A stretch of DNA of 64,000 nucleotides from SAR86 cluster bacterium (lineage in GTDB: Bacteria > Pseudomonadota > Gammaproteobacteria > Magnimaribacterales > TMED112), in assembly GCA_023703555.1 (NCBI GenBank), contig CP097968.1, forward strand, positions 579,451 through 643,450, read 5' to 3'. Below, one piece after another: positions 18,047-26,927 of the stretch (positions are counted from its first letter, which is position 1; every line of letters begins with the position of its first letter). The notes under the pieces are model-generated. The model was given only the letters and a program-made list of their open reading frames with translations, was not told the DNA's origin and searched no databases. The translations under genes were made by a program, and so were the position numbers.

Positions 18047-18804
18047 GCTTGCGCTAAGATTTCTTTTCTTGAATTTCTAAAAGTTGCCAGTTCCAAGGTT
18101 CCATCAAAGGATTCTGTTATTGCAGTGCATGATTCGATCCAGTCTCCAGTATTTAAGTACAAGTATTCAGGGAATCTTTTAATCTCAGGTGCATGAATAT
18201 GTCCACATAACAATCCATCATAAGGTTTCTTCAGACAATCTTTTTTAACATTTTTCTGAAAACTACTTGCCTTGTTAACTGTGCTTTTAGCAAAGGTTTT
18301 TAGTGCTTTTGACATAGGTCTGTTGATCTTTATCAGCAGATCATAAAGAAAGCCACCAAACTTTGAGAGCCATTTTATATTTGATGTCACAACATCATAT
18401 TGGTCACCATGGATGACTAACAAATTACCGTGGGCATGGGTCTTGTATTCGAATTTATCTGAAATTTTAAATTTCTTTAGCGAATTACAAATTCTTTTAT
18501 ACTCATCACTTCTTTTTGCAAGCTCTTCAAACTCAGCCTCTGCTCTCATTGGATCATCGTGGTTACCAGTAATAAGAAAAACCTCAGTGCCATTCTCTTG
18601 AGCTTTTAAAAAAGCATCTATAACTTCTTGATGTTCTTTGGGCCAAAAAAATTTATCATTCATCGACCAAAAATCGACAATGTCTCCGACCAAAAAAAGT
18701 TTTTCACACTTGGTATTATTCAAAAAATTGAGAAGTTTATCAGATTGGCAGCCTGAAAAGCCAAGGTGTATATCTGAAAGAAATACTGATTTATATTGAT
18801 TCAT
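18043..18804 (-). CDS. Calcineurin-like metallophosphoesterase (PlcP/LpxH-like)
   Basis: A 253-residue two-metal phosphoesterase with FLSDIHLGF, LVGDIVDFW, LITGNHDDP, VIHGDQYD and CGHIHAPEI in the family order. Sequences of this subgroup are usually called UDP-2,3-diacylglucosamine hydrolase (LpxH), but the same subgroup contains the phospholipase C PlcP that strips headgroups from phosphatidylglycerol and phosphatidylethanolamine. The immediately following GT4 gene favours the PlcP reading. No clear Pho box is seen in the 18 bases separating it from the divergent ELM1 gene. It is the first gene of a five-gene operon. Confidence 0.85.
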   Translation of the reverse strand: MNQYKSVFLSDIHLGFSGCQSDKLLNFLNNTKCEKLFLVGDIVDFWSMNDKFFWPKEHQEVIDAFLKAQENGTEVFLITGNHDDPMRAEAEFEELAKRSDEYKRICNSLKKFKISDKFEYKTHAHGNLLVIHGDQYDVVTSNIKWLSKFGGFLYDLLIKINRPMSKALKTFAKSTVNKASSFQKNVKKDCLKKPYDGLLCGHIHAPEIKRFPEYLYLNTGDWIESCTAITESFDGTLELATFRNSRKEILAQA

Positions 18805-18822
18805 GTATCATTATTTTAGTCT

Positions 18823-19854
18823 ATGTCGCTTAAACAGAAAAACGAAATATCTATTTGGGCCTTTAAAGATGGAAAAAAAGGTCATGAAAAACAAACAGAA
18901 GCTCTGATTTACGAGTTTAAAAAGTCAAAAAAGATTTCTGTTCTTACAATTGATTGCGAAAAAAGCAACTTCATCAATACGCTAAATGCATATTTTAAAG
19001 GTTTGCCCAGTATGGAAATTGATGAGGCAACAGACAATTGGGTCCTACAAGATTTCAATATTACCTCAGGTATGACCCCTTTTGGACCATACCCTGACTT
19101 ACTTATCGGTGCCGGCTCAAAAACTCATTTACAGATCTTGTTGTCAAAAAAACTTTTTCCAAATGCAAAGTCGATTGTGCTCATGAAACCCTCACTCAAA
19201 CCAGTGCAACTATTTGACTTTGCAGTTGTACCTCACTTCGATAGATTTTACCTCAATCAACCAACTAATGTTCTAAGCACAAATGGAGTTTTGTCAAAGT
19301 ATGCGCATCAAGAGGTTGAGAAAAAAACTGGTTTAGCTGTTATAGGTGGAGAGAGTAGACATTATCATTTCAGGCCAAAGATTCTTTCACATCAAATTGA
19401 ACTAATTGTTAATGAGTTTTTTAAAGACTTTAAGTGGAAAATAACCACGTCCCCGAGATCGCCAAATCTTGATATTCCAAAACACAAATCAAATGCAAAA
19501 TTTTATAGCTGGAAAGATACCTCACAAGATTGGCTCTCAAATGAAATGAAAAAAAGTGAAGTAACTTTTCTTACTCCAGAGAGTGTTTCAGTTTTATATG
19601 AAGCTTTGTCAACCAAAACAAAAACATATGTGTTTGATCAGGAACTTTTTTCAAATGGTCAATATGGTCCAAGAAAAACCAAGGTTACAAAGAATATCGA
19701 TCACCTCAAAAAAACTGGCGCTATTGGATTTATATCCTCAAAGAGAAACCTCTTAAGTAGATCAATAAAAACCGCAGATATTAAGCACCCAAATAATCGG
19801 CAGCCATTGTGCGAAGTTAAAGATGTTGCAATTAAATTACTTGATTTGCTATGA
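18823..19854 (+). CDS. ELM1/GtrOC1-family putative sugar-transfer protein
   Basis: A 343-residue protein beginning ISIWAFKDGKKGHEKQTEALIY, the W-x3-DGKxGHExQ signature of the mitochondrial-fission ELM1 family (DUF1022). Later motifs include LLIGAGSKTHLQIL, AVIGGESRHYHF, TTSPRSP and FLTPESVSVLYEALSTKT, giving a GT-B-like layout. Bacterial members have no proven reaction but sit near lipopolysaccharide and glycosyltransferase genes, as here: the next gene overlaps by four bases (ATGA). A role in glycan transfer to the envelope is inference. It is divergent from the phosphoesterase gene with only 18 bases between. Confidence 0.82.
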   Translation: MSLKQKNEISIWAFKDGKKGHEKQTEALIYEFKKSKKISVLTIDCEKSNFINTLNAYFKGLPSMEIDEATDNWVLQDFNITSGMTPFGPYPDLLIGAGSKTHLQILLSKKLFPNAKSIVLMKPSLKPVQLFDFAVVPHFDRFYLNQPTNVLSTNGVLSKYAHQEVEKKTGLAVIGGESRHYHFRPKILSHQIELIVNEFFKDFKWKITTSPRSPNLDIPKHKSNAKFYSWKDTSQDWLSNEMKKSEVTFLTPESVSVLYEALSTKTKTYVFDQELFSNGQYGPRKTKVTKNIDHLKKTGAIGFISSKRNLLSRSIKTADIKHPNNRQPLCEVKDVAIKLLDLL

Positions 19855-20831
19855 AGATATTGCATTTTTATTCGAGTAAAGTTTTTGCAGGTCTAGAAAG
19901 GCATGTTGAAGAGTTGTCATTTCAACAATCCCATAATAATGAAGTTGCTGTTGTTGGTCCTTCTAACCTTAAAGATAAATTTAGATCAAACTATATTGTT
20001 TTAAATACTAATCAATGGAGACACTCCCCTTTCATAAAATGGGATGTAAAAAAAATCCTCGAGTCCTTTAATCCTGATATTGTCCATACACATGCGTTTA
20101 AGATGACGAGTATTGTGGCAGGTGTTAATAAAAATTTAAAACATGTTTCCACAATACATGGTAGTAAAAAAAATATTCATCCTTTTTTACAATCAGATTT
20201 TATATTCGGTGTAAGTGAGAAATCACTGGGGAATCATTCATTACCGAACTCTCAAGTGCTGGAAAATTGGGTTGATGAAAACAGATTTAAGAATTTTAAA
20301 AAAAGCGAAGGGGAATATGCTCTGTACCTTGGAAGGTTTGAAGCTGTTAAAAATCTGCAAAGATTGATTAAATCTTGGCAGAATATAAAAGAAAAACTAC
20401 TACTTGTTGGCGATGGCAAACAAAAAAAAGAAATCATTTCTTTTGTAAGGTTTAATGGTTTGGAAAACATAGTATCAATTTATGAAAGTTCAGATAATGT
20501 TTCCAAAATACTTGAAAAAGCAAAAGTTCTTATAATCTCATCTGATAGAGAAGGCTCTCCAAAGGTTGTTTATGAAGCTTTGTATTGTGGTGTGCCAGTT
20601 TTGTCCACAGATTGTGGAAATTTAAAAGATTTATTGCCCTCCTCATGTGTTTCGAAAATAGATGATAGTGATTTTAAGAAACTTCTGTCTAGGTGGTCTA
20701 AAGACTTTAGTTTACTAAAGAATGAGCAGCGTGATGTTTTTACTAAAATAAAAAATGAAAATACATTAAAAGTTAAAGCGCAAGAAGTTTTAGAGATTTA
20801 CAAGAGCTTACTTTCCAAAGCGTCAAAGTAA
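19851..20831 (+). CDS. GT4-family glycosyltransferase
   Basis: A 326-residue GT-B enzyme with the N-terminal KILHFYSSKVFAGLERHVEELS, a nucleotide-sugar side containing YLGRFEAVKNLQRLI and the EX7E motif in SSDREGSPKVVYEALYCGVPVLSTD. No signal peptide. It is coupled to the ELM1-family gene by a four-base overlap, so the two are probably one operon making the same envelope glycan. It converges with the GT4 gene at 20798-21904, sharing 34 bases at the 3' ends. Sugar donor and acceptor are unknown. Confidence 0.87.
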   Translation: MKILHFYSSKVFAGLERHVEELSFQQSHNNEVAVVGPSNLKDKFRSNYIVLNTNQWRHSPFIKWDVKKILESFNPDIVHTHAFKMTSIVAGVNKNLKHVSTIHGSKKNIHPFLQSDFIFGVSEKSLGNHSLPNSQVLENWVDENRFKNFKKSEGEYALYLGRFEAVKNLQRLIKSWQNIKEKLLLVGDGKQKKEIISFVRFNGLENIVSIYESSDNVSKILEKAKVLIISSDREGSPKVVYEALYCGVPVLSTDCGNLKDLLPSSCVSKIDDSDFKKLLSRWSKDFSLLKNEQRDVFTKIKNENTLKVKAQEVLEIYKSLLSKASK

Positions 20832-21904
20832 TAATTCATTGTTTTTTCGTGCATAAGATCAGAAGTTAGGAAAATATTTTTTGGATATGCGTCGTTTTCA
20901 CAGATTTCTTGTGTTGCCTTAACAAGATCATTGAAATTTCCAAACTCTATATTTCCTTGAGGATAGAACATATTTAAAACCTCACCAACTCCACCACGAT
21001 TCCACCCACAAATCTTTCGCCCCATCATAGCCGCTTCTAAAATTGTTCTGCCAAACGGCTCTGGTTTAGTGGATAGATTAAACACAATGTCAGACATTGA
21101 GTAAATATTTCTAATATCACTTTTTGCGTCATAGAAGAATACTCTATTGGTCAAGCCATAATTATTTATCAAAGATTTTAATCTTCTAATGTATTTTTTT
21201 TTCGCATTAAGATATGGTCCAACAATTAATCCTGCGTATTCTTTTGGAAGTTCAGATAACAGTTTTATGAACGATTCTTGCCCCTTCCAGCTGGACAGTC
21301 TTCCAGGAAAAGTTAGTATTTTTTTTCTAGTTAACTCAGGGAACTTTTCAAAAAAACTCTTTTTATAGCTGTCGTCTAGATTAAATTTTAGGTTGAAATA
21401 TTTGCTATCGGATCCTCTATAGATCATTCTTGGCATGTGTATAAGATGGTCTGAATAGTTCTCAACAACATACTTCTCAACCGTCTTAGAAATAGCAATT
21501 ACATGATCAAAACTGGCCATTATTCTGCTGTAAAAAGGAGTGCTATAAAGTCCATGGAACGTTGAAAAAATAATCGGTCTTGGATTTTTTAAAAATAATT
21601 TAGAAAGTTGAAGCACCCATGCAGGTACACGAGAACGAATATGAACAATGTCTGGTGATAACTCATTTATTACTCTTGCTAGTTGTCTTGCTTGCAAAAG
21701 GGTGAAGATACTCTTCTTTGAAATTGGCAAATGAACATGTTCACCACCATCCTCGATTAAATTTTTTACTTGCCTGCCACCATCTGAAATCACAATTGAT
21801 CTATGTCCATTGGCAACTAGATATTTATTAAAATCAAGCACTCCTCTTTCAACTCCACCTGTATTAAGAGTTGGCAATATTTGAATAACTGAAATTTTTT
21901 TCAT
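20798..21904 (-). CDS. GT4-family glycosyltransferase (lipopolysaccharide-type)
   Basis: A 368-residue GT-B enzyme, MKKISVIQILPTLNTGGVERGVLDFNKYL at the start (the TGGVERG loop binds the acceptor in WaaG-like enzymes), LTFPGRLSSWKGQESFI and the motif STKPEPFGRTILEAAMMGRKICGWN with the two conserved Glu residues. The EPFGRTILEA form is frequent in enzymes for lipopolysaccharide core assembly. It starts four bases inside the end of the Smr gene and converges on the GT4 gene at 19851-20831 with an overlap of 34 bases. Specificity unknown. Confidence 0.88.
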   Translation of the reverse strand: MKKISVIQILPTLNTGGVERGVLDFNKYLVANGHRSIVISDGGRQVKNLIEDGGEHVHLPISKKSIFTLLQARQLARVINELSPDIVHIRSRVPAWVLQLSKLFLKNPRPIIFSTFHGLYSTPFYSRIMASFDHVIAISKTVEKYVVENYSDHLIHMPRMIYRGSDSKYFNLKFNLDDSYKKSFFEKFPELTRKKILTFPGRLSSWKGQESFIKLLSELPKEYAGLIVGPYLNAKKKYIRRLKSLINNYGLTNRVFFYDAKSDIRNIYSMSDIVFNLSTKPEPFGRTILEAAMMGRKICGWNRGGVGEVLNMFYPQGNIEFGNFNDLVKATQEICENDAYPKNIFLTSDLMHEKTMNYYFDALESKLL

Positions 21905-22137
21905 AGTAAGTTATTTATACGTATCCTACCGTATCTGGTTTCTTCAAAATTAGTACCAATTTTTTTGAGTGTGGTGTTTACCAATTCAATCATTTTTGAG
22001 GAATTGCCACAAATAACAACAAGGGGAAATGAGTCTTGGTTTAACAGCACAAAATCCTCAACAATAAGCTCCACTTCATGATGTCTAGTGCCATGCAAGT
22101 CTAAATTAAGAATGTGATTTTCAAAGAAAGTCTTCAA
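21901..22137 (-). CDS. Minimal Smr-domain protein
   Basis: A 78-residue protein consisting almost only of a Smr (MutS2 C-terminal) domain: NLDLHGTRHHEVELIVEDFVLLN matches the LDLHG helix-strand start and VVICGNSSKMIELVNTTLKKIG the central strand-loop. The catalytic-type second motif, HGxG in nuclease-active members, reads CGNSS here. Smr domains bind and cut nucleic acid (for example rescuing stalled ribosomes), but this version may be non-catalytic. It lies between the peptidase gene and the GT4 gene, with a four-base overlap to the latter, and eight bases from the former. Confidence 0.65.
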   Translation of the reverse strand: MKTFFENHILNLDLHGTRHHEVELIVEDFVLLNQDSFPLVVICGNSSKMIELVNTTLKKIGTNFEETRYGRIRINNLL

Positions 22138-22145
22138 GATTTAAG

Positions 22146-23116
22146 CTATTTATAGATCTCAACAAATTCTTTTCCATCAGAGCTTTTGAAAGCTCTTGCC
22201 ATAGCTGGGGTGTTAAAAGAAAAAGCATGTCGACCTCTGCCATCAAGAACAATGACCCCACCATCAGCTTCAATAGCTTGCAACTCATCAACCACTTGAT
22301 TTGCAGCTTCTGAAATACTTAAATTTTTATATTTGACTCGGTCACAAATTTCCTTTGCGACATTGAACCGAATAAAGAATTCTCCATGTCCTGTACCAGA
22401 TACTCCACAAACTTTATTTTCAACCCAAGTGCCTGCTCCAATTATTGGAGCATCACCAATCCTTCCTGGAAGTTTATTTGTCATTCCGCCTGTAGAAGTT
22501 CCAGCAGCCATATTTCCATACACGTCAATCGCAACAACGCCAACTGTTCCCATTTTTTTTCCTCTTTTTTAAGATCTCTAAGCCTTCGAAGCTTTTCCTC
22601 TGAATAGAAATATTCTGGATCTACCAACTCAATCCCAGCCTCTAAAGCCAATCTTTCTGCTCCCTTGCCTGCAAACATAACATGTTTTGTCTTTTCCATA
22701 ACGTGTCTGGCTAAAGATATTGGATTCTTCACATTTGTAACTGAAGCAACAGCACCAGCTTGATTATTGAGACCATACATAATTGAAGCGTCCATCTCTT
22801 GCTTTTCTTCTGAAGTGTAAACCGATCCTTTGCCAGCATTAAAAAGATCATTATTCTCAAGCACTACAATAGCTTTCTCGACAGCATCAAGGCTTGTTTG
22901 ATTGGATTGGAGTGCAGTAAAACCAACATCAATCGCATTTGAAAGTCCGTCTTTTATTGCTTGAACTTCTTCATCTGATAAGTTTGAAAACCAGCCAGCG
23001 CCTCCGTGTATCACGATAGAAAAGCTTTGTTTTTCCGACGATTGAAGCGGGATTGTCACAATTAAACATAATATAAGAACTTTTAGAGATTTATAATTCA
23101 CGATAGTAGGCCACAT
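22146..23116 (-). pseudogene. iaaA: Plant-type asparaginase/isoaspartyl peptidase interrupted by a -1 frameshift
   Basis: Two frames together give a full Ntn-hydrolase. The first part (23116 down to about 22553) has a signal peptide (LKVLILCLIVTIPLQSS), then FSIVIHGGAGW, the DAVEKAIVVLENNDLFNAGKGSV region and MDASIMYG. The second part has the catalytic Thr in MGTVGVVAIDVYGNMAAGTSTGG, then KLPGRIGDAPIIGAGTW and GTGHGEFF. The break falls in a run of eight A (22560-22553) in the codons GAG GAA AAA AAA TGG; one extra A, or a -1 slip, restores KKEEKKMGTVGVV. The break is exactly at the site where the precursor cuts itself to expose Thr. Start could also be a GTG at 23101. It may be a real mutation, a sequencing error or a programmed slip. 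It overlaps the laminarinase gene by about 26 bases. Confidence 0.8.
22553..22561 (-). other. A8 slippery run with heptamer A AAA AAA in the 0 frame
   Basis: On the minus strand GAA AAA AAA TGG is read in the frame of the asparaginase N-terminal half. A -1 slip on A AAA AAA leads straight into the frame of the C-terminal half. This is the ideal tandem-slip sequence and also a run long enough for transcriptional slippage. No obvious stimulatory stem-loop was found right after it by eye. Confidence 0.6.
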
Positions 23117-23996
23117 AGTCAATAATTAATTTTTTCACATCTTCGCAGTTTACACGACTATTGCAATAGTCTTCAGCTATAGGTTGACCAGGCCAATTTC
23201 CTCCAACAGCTACGTTAAGCAGCATATGAAACTCCTCTAAGAATGGATTTGGGGAAATGTTTAAATCATCGAAATACAATTCATAAACAAATTGGTTATT
23301 TAAAAGCCATTGGAAAGAATCCTCATTCCAGATCAAACTAATTACATTGTGATCGACGGGATTAGTTAGTTTTGTTAACTGGTCAAGGTAAGTGGTGCCT
23401 CCGACATATCTGTGGCCATTATCATAAAAATGAACTGTGGTATAAAGCTCATCTGATTTAGTGTTTATAGTTTCCATCAAGTCAATTTCGCCACTTCTGG
23501 GCCAATCCCCGTATAACCATTCCTCAGGAAGCAGCCATATTGCTGGCCAGACACCACGCATTTCAGGTACGGAGAAACTGACATCTATCCGTCCAAAATG
23601 AAATGCTTGCTTTTTTGATGAGTTAATTCTTGCGCTCTCATATTCAGTTGCCTCATTAAAGGTTGGAACTATAAATAAACATCCATTTGCAGTATAAATA
23701 TTATTCACATTATCACCATAGCGTTGAGCCTCGTTATTTCCCCAACCAGGAATACCATAATCTGAGCCATCGCCATACATATAATTCCAATAACTTTCGT
23801 CAAGCAATATTTCATTAAATTCATCTACCCACACTAGGGTAAGTCCATCATGTTGGTTGGGTGCATTGTTGGGGCAGTTATTGAACTCAGTAGTCTCTAT
23901 ACCAGGGGGTATTGAGGGATCATTGAGAATTTCATTAGAGTTATCGCAAGAACTAGTTAATAAGAGGCATGTCAAAATAAAAAATAACCTTAACAT
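23091..23996 (-). CDS. GH16 beta-glucanase (laminarinase) lipoprotein
   Basis: A 301-residue secreted enzyme. The lipobox LLTSSC ends at Cys17, so it is anchored in a membrane. The GH16 domain starts at LVWVDEFN (residues 54-61) and includes GWGNNEAQRYG, GRIDVSFSVPEMRGVWPAIWLLP and the catalytic GEIDLMET (169-176; Glu170 nucleophile, Asp172, Glu175 acid/base). The FHMLLNVAVGGNWPG segment near the end is typical of beta-1,3-glucanases acting on laminarin. Complete single-domain length. It overlaps the peptidase gene downstream. Together with the divergent TonB receptor, and the GH3 glucosidase, symporter and glucokinase further on, it forms a beta-glucan locus. Confidence 0.93.
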   Translation of the reverse strand: MLRLFFILTCLLLTSSCDNSNEILNDPSIPPGIETTEFNNCPNNAPNQHDGLTLVWVDEFNEILLDESYWNYMYGDGSDYGIPGWGNNEAQRYGDNVNNIYTANGCLFIVPTFNEATEYESARINSSKKQAFHFGRIDVSFSVPEMRGVWPAIWLLPEEWLYGDWPRSGEIDLMETINTKSDELYTTVHFYDNGHRYVGGTTYLDQLTKLTNPVDHNVISLIWNEDSFQWLLNNQFVYELYFDDLNISPNPFLEEFHMLLNVAVGGNWPGQPIAEDYCNSRVNCEDVKKLIIDYVAYYREL

Positions 23997-24118
23997 GAAA
24001 CTATTTTAGTACTTTTTTATATTTGGTACATCAATGAATTTAAGTCAATAGATAATTGACAAATCTAGTTATATTTAAGTATATTTGACCTAACGAATTA
24101 ACACTGGTGGGGAAAACT

Positions 24119-26878
24119 ATGAAATTCACGGATAAAACGATCTTAACATTGATGCTAAGTGTATTAATGTTGCCTATATTTGCTCAAGAGTCAGAAGATG
24201 ATGAAGAGGGAATTGAAACCGTTATTACAACGGCATCGAAAGTAGAATCAGATATTCTAAATACTTCTCAAGCTGCAACAGTTTTAAGTGGTGACGAGGT
24301 GGTCAGAATGGGTTTAACAAATATAAGAGACTTGAGCAATATGGTACCTGGCCTGTATGTACAAGGTGCTGTAGGACCAGCTGGTGAACACAATGCACCT
24401 GTTATGACTTTAAGAGGTGTAAGAACTTCAAATGTAACAGAACTTGGAGATCCTGCGGTAGGAACACACGTTGATGGTGTTTATCAAGCAAGAGGTCAAG
24501 CGGCAAATGCATTGATGTTCGATGTTGAAAGGGTTGAACTTTCTAGAGGCCCACAAGGTACTTTATTTGGAATGAATTCTGTTGTTGGAACATTGAATAT
24601 TATTACCGCAAAACCAAATTTTGACACACAAGGTGGTTCCATCACATTGAACAGTGGAAGGTACAACGAACAAGGTATTCAAGCCCACTATAATCTTCCA
24701 ATTAACGACAAGCTTGCATTTCGATTTGCTTTTACAGAAATGAAAAAAGATTCCTATATGACAGGATACTATTCAGGTTCACAGCTAGATTGGAGAGCAT
24801 TGCCGCAGTCTGTAAGAGATCAGTTTGAAGTAATAACTGATCAATCACAAAAAACATTCATGGATGATTATGCTTGGTACTTAGGTTGCCAGGTTTGGCA
24901 GGACGGTTGTTGGGCTGATCCAGGTTGGCAATTCTCAGCACCGTATAATGAGGTCCTAGCCGATCCTGAGGATTTCTACAATAATGTCAATAATGATGCA
25001 TGGAGAATAAGCGCCACTTATAAATTTGATAATGATGCAACATTGAACCTTCAGTATGAACAATACGAAGATGATGGTGCAGGCAGTGTTGGTCAACCTT
25101 CTTGTGAACTTATGAAAACAAGAACAGGTTCATTAATAGGTGACCCAGCTGTTTATGATGCAAACACATGTACAGATATACTTGGTTCTGAAAATAGATA
25201 TCAGGCCTATGTAAATGTTCCTGGAGTTGCAGATTTAAGAATTAATTCTTTCAGAGCTATCTATAATGCAAAAGTACTTGGTGATTTGGATCTAACAGTA
25301 AATTATGGTTTCCAAGGTCTAGAGCAATCCTCACAATACGATATTGATCAGGGATATAACTACGCTTATGGAATGTCGTTCAACTGGAATGATCTAGATG
25401 TTGAAACAAATGTATTGGATGCATATGTTTCAGGGACACTTGATAATCTTGCTTACGTTGTAGGTGGATTCTATTTCAATGAAGACATGTATGCGTTAGC
25501 TAACTTCCATGCAGACCTTCAGGGAACAACGTATTTCTGGCAGCCTGAAAGGGTAAAAGATCACTTTGCATTGTATGGTCAAGGTACTTATGAACTTACA
25601 GAGGATCTATTTTTTACTTTTGGTGGAAGATTTAGCTACGACGAAAGATATGATGAAGGTGGAAGAAACTTAGACTGCTCCCAGTGGGTAGGTTGTCATC
25701 CAACTACAGAGCTTTGGGGTAATAGATTTGCAGCTTATCCTAATATAAATACATATGATTTTGACTTTTGGGTTGATTATGGCAAACAAGTTGATGGTGT
25801 TGATTGTGTAGCTCCAGCAATAGGTTGTGCAACTGTTCAAACAGAAAATGATGTTGAGGAGTCATGGGAAAACTTTTCATGGAGAATTGGACTCGACTGG
25901 GATATGAGTGACAATGCGTTCATGTACAGCTACCTTGCAACAGCTTATAAATCTGGAAGCTTAGGTGATGTGTACGTTAGACCTTCCAACTCCATTAACA
26001 CTCCGGGTGAAAGAGTTTCACTAGCTTACGATCCAGAATACGTAACAACATTTGAGTGGGGAATTAAGGGCAAAAATGATGATAATACTTTAAACGCCTC
26101 ATTGAATTTCTTCTTCACCGAATATGATGGAAAACAGTTTACGGGTAATTTACCAGTAGATACTGTTCTTGTAGACAGATATATTGGAAATCCAAATGAT
26201 CCAAACTTTGGACAAACAATTCAAGAAGAACAGGGTGTTACAATTTGGACTACAGAAAACTTTGGTGTTCAGGAAATCTTGGGTCTTGAATTTGAATATG
26301 TGTGGTTGCCATATGAAGGAGGAAGGGTCTCTGGGTTTGTAACAAGTTACCACTCAGAAATTACTGAAGACTTTGTAACAATGTGGAGATATGGACAAGA
26401 CTATCTATTTGGAAGAGATTACGCAGCATCAATTGATGCAAACAACCCAGATAATTTTGTTAACCTTAGAGGTAACGAAGCACCGTATACTCCAGAAATG
26501 TCCATTGCTATTAGAGCAGAACACACTTTCAGATTTGCCAATGGAATGGAACTAAAACCTGGAGCAAACTACAGATGGGAAGAATCATCCTACACATCAA
26601 TATGGAATGCTGACAAGCATATAAATGATGAAGGTGGTTTTGATGGTCCAGGTTACTTCTCACAACCAATTGAAGTATTTACAGACAGACGTCCTGCATG
26701 GGAAATGTGGGATTATTTCTTAACACTTGATTCAAAACAAGGTTGGTATGTTCAAGGATATTCTTATAATGCTACAAGCAATATTATTCCATGGGCATTA
26801 TGGATTGAAGCTGGAAATCCTAGAGGATCTTATTCTGCACCTGCACAAAAAGGTGTAAGATTTGGGTACTTCTGGTAG
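24119..26878 (+). CDS. TonB-dependent receptor of the glucan locus
   Basis: A 919-residue receptor from the ATG at 24119, with GGGGA seven bases upstream; the open frame reaches a GTG at 24107. Signal peptide MKFTDKTILTLMLSVLMLPIFAQ, TonB-box-like ETVITTASKVESD, plug with VERVELSRGPQGTLFGMNSVVGTLNI and a long barrel ending KGVRFGYFW with a C-terminal aromatic. The RGPQGTLFG plug type is common in SAR86-like and sphingomonad receptors. It is divergent from the GH16 laminarinase with 122 bases between the two starts, so a shared regulatory region and a role in laminarin oligosaccharide uptake are likely by context. It is followed by a strong terminator. Confidence 0.94.
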   Translation: MKFTDKTILTLMLSVLMLPIFAQESEDDEEGIETVITTASKVESDILNTSQAATVLSGDEVVRMGLTNIRDLSNMVPGLYVQGAVGPAGEHNAPVMTLRGVRTSNVTELGDPAVGTHVDGVYQARGQAANALMFDVERVELSRGPQGTLFGMNSVVGTLNIITAKPNFDTQGGSITLNSGRYNEQGIQAHYNLPINDKLAFRFAFTEMKKDSYMTGYYSGSQLDWRALPQSVRDQFEVITDQSQKTFMDDYAWYLGCQVWQDGCWADPGWQFSAPYNEVLADPEDFYNNVNNDAWRISATYKFDNDATLNLQYEQYEDDGAGSVGQPSCELMKTRTGSLIGDPAVYDANTCTDILGSENRYQAYVNVPGVADLRINSFRAIYNAKVLGDLDLTVNYGFQGLEQSSQYDIDQGYNYAYGMSFNWNDLDVETNVLDAYVSGTLDNLAYVVGGFYFNEDMYALANFHADLQGTTYFWQPERVKDHFALYGQGTYELTEDLFFTFGGRFSYDERYDEGGRNLDCSQWVGCHPTTELWGNRFAAYPNINTYDFDFWVDYGKQVDGVDCVAPAIGCATVQTENDVEESWENFSWRIGLDWDMSDNAFMYSYLATAYKSGSLGDVYVRPSNSINTPGERVSLAYDPEYVTTFEWGIKGKNDDNTLNASLNFFFTEYDGKQFTGNLPVDTVLVDRYIGNPNDPNFGQTIQEEQGVTIWTTENFGVQEILGLEFEYVWLPYEGGRVSGFVTSYHSEITEDFVTMWRYGQDYLFGRDYAASIDANNPDNFVNLRGNEAPYTPEMSIAIRAEHTFRFANGMELKPGANYRWEESSYTSIWNADKHINDEGGFDGPGYFSQPIEVFTDRRPAWEMWDYFLTLDSKQGWYVQGYSYNATSNIIPWALWIEAGNPRGSYSAPAQKGVRFGYFW

Positions 26879-26902
26879 AAAGAAAATTCCATTACAATAA
26901 AA

Positions 26903-26927
26903 GGGAGGGTTCGCCCTCCCTTTTTTT
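26903..26927 (+). terminator. Rho-independent terminator after the TonB receptor
   Basis: GGGAGGG-TTCG-CCCTCCC, a 7-bp GC stem with a stable TTCG loop, followed by seven T (26921-26927). The ATG of the RraA-like gene begins at the very next base. Confidence 0.95.
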
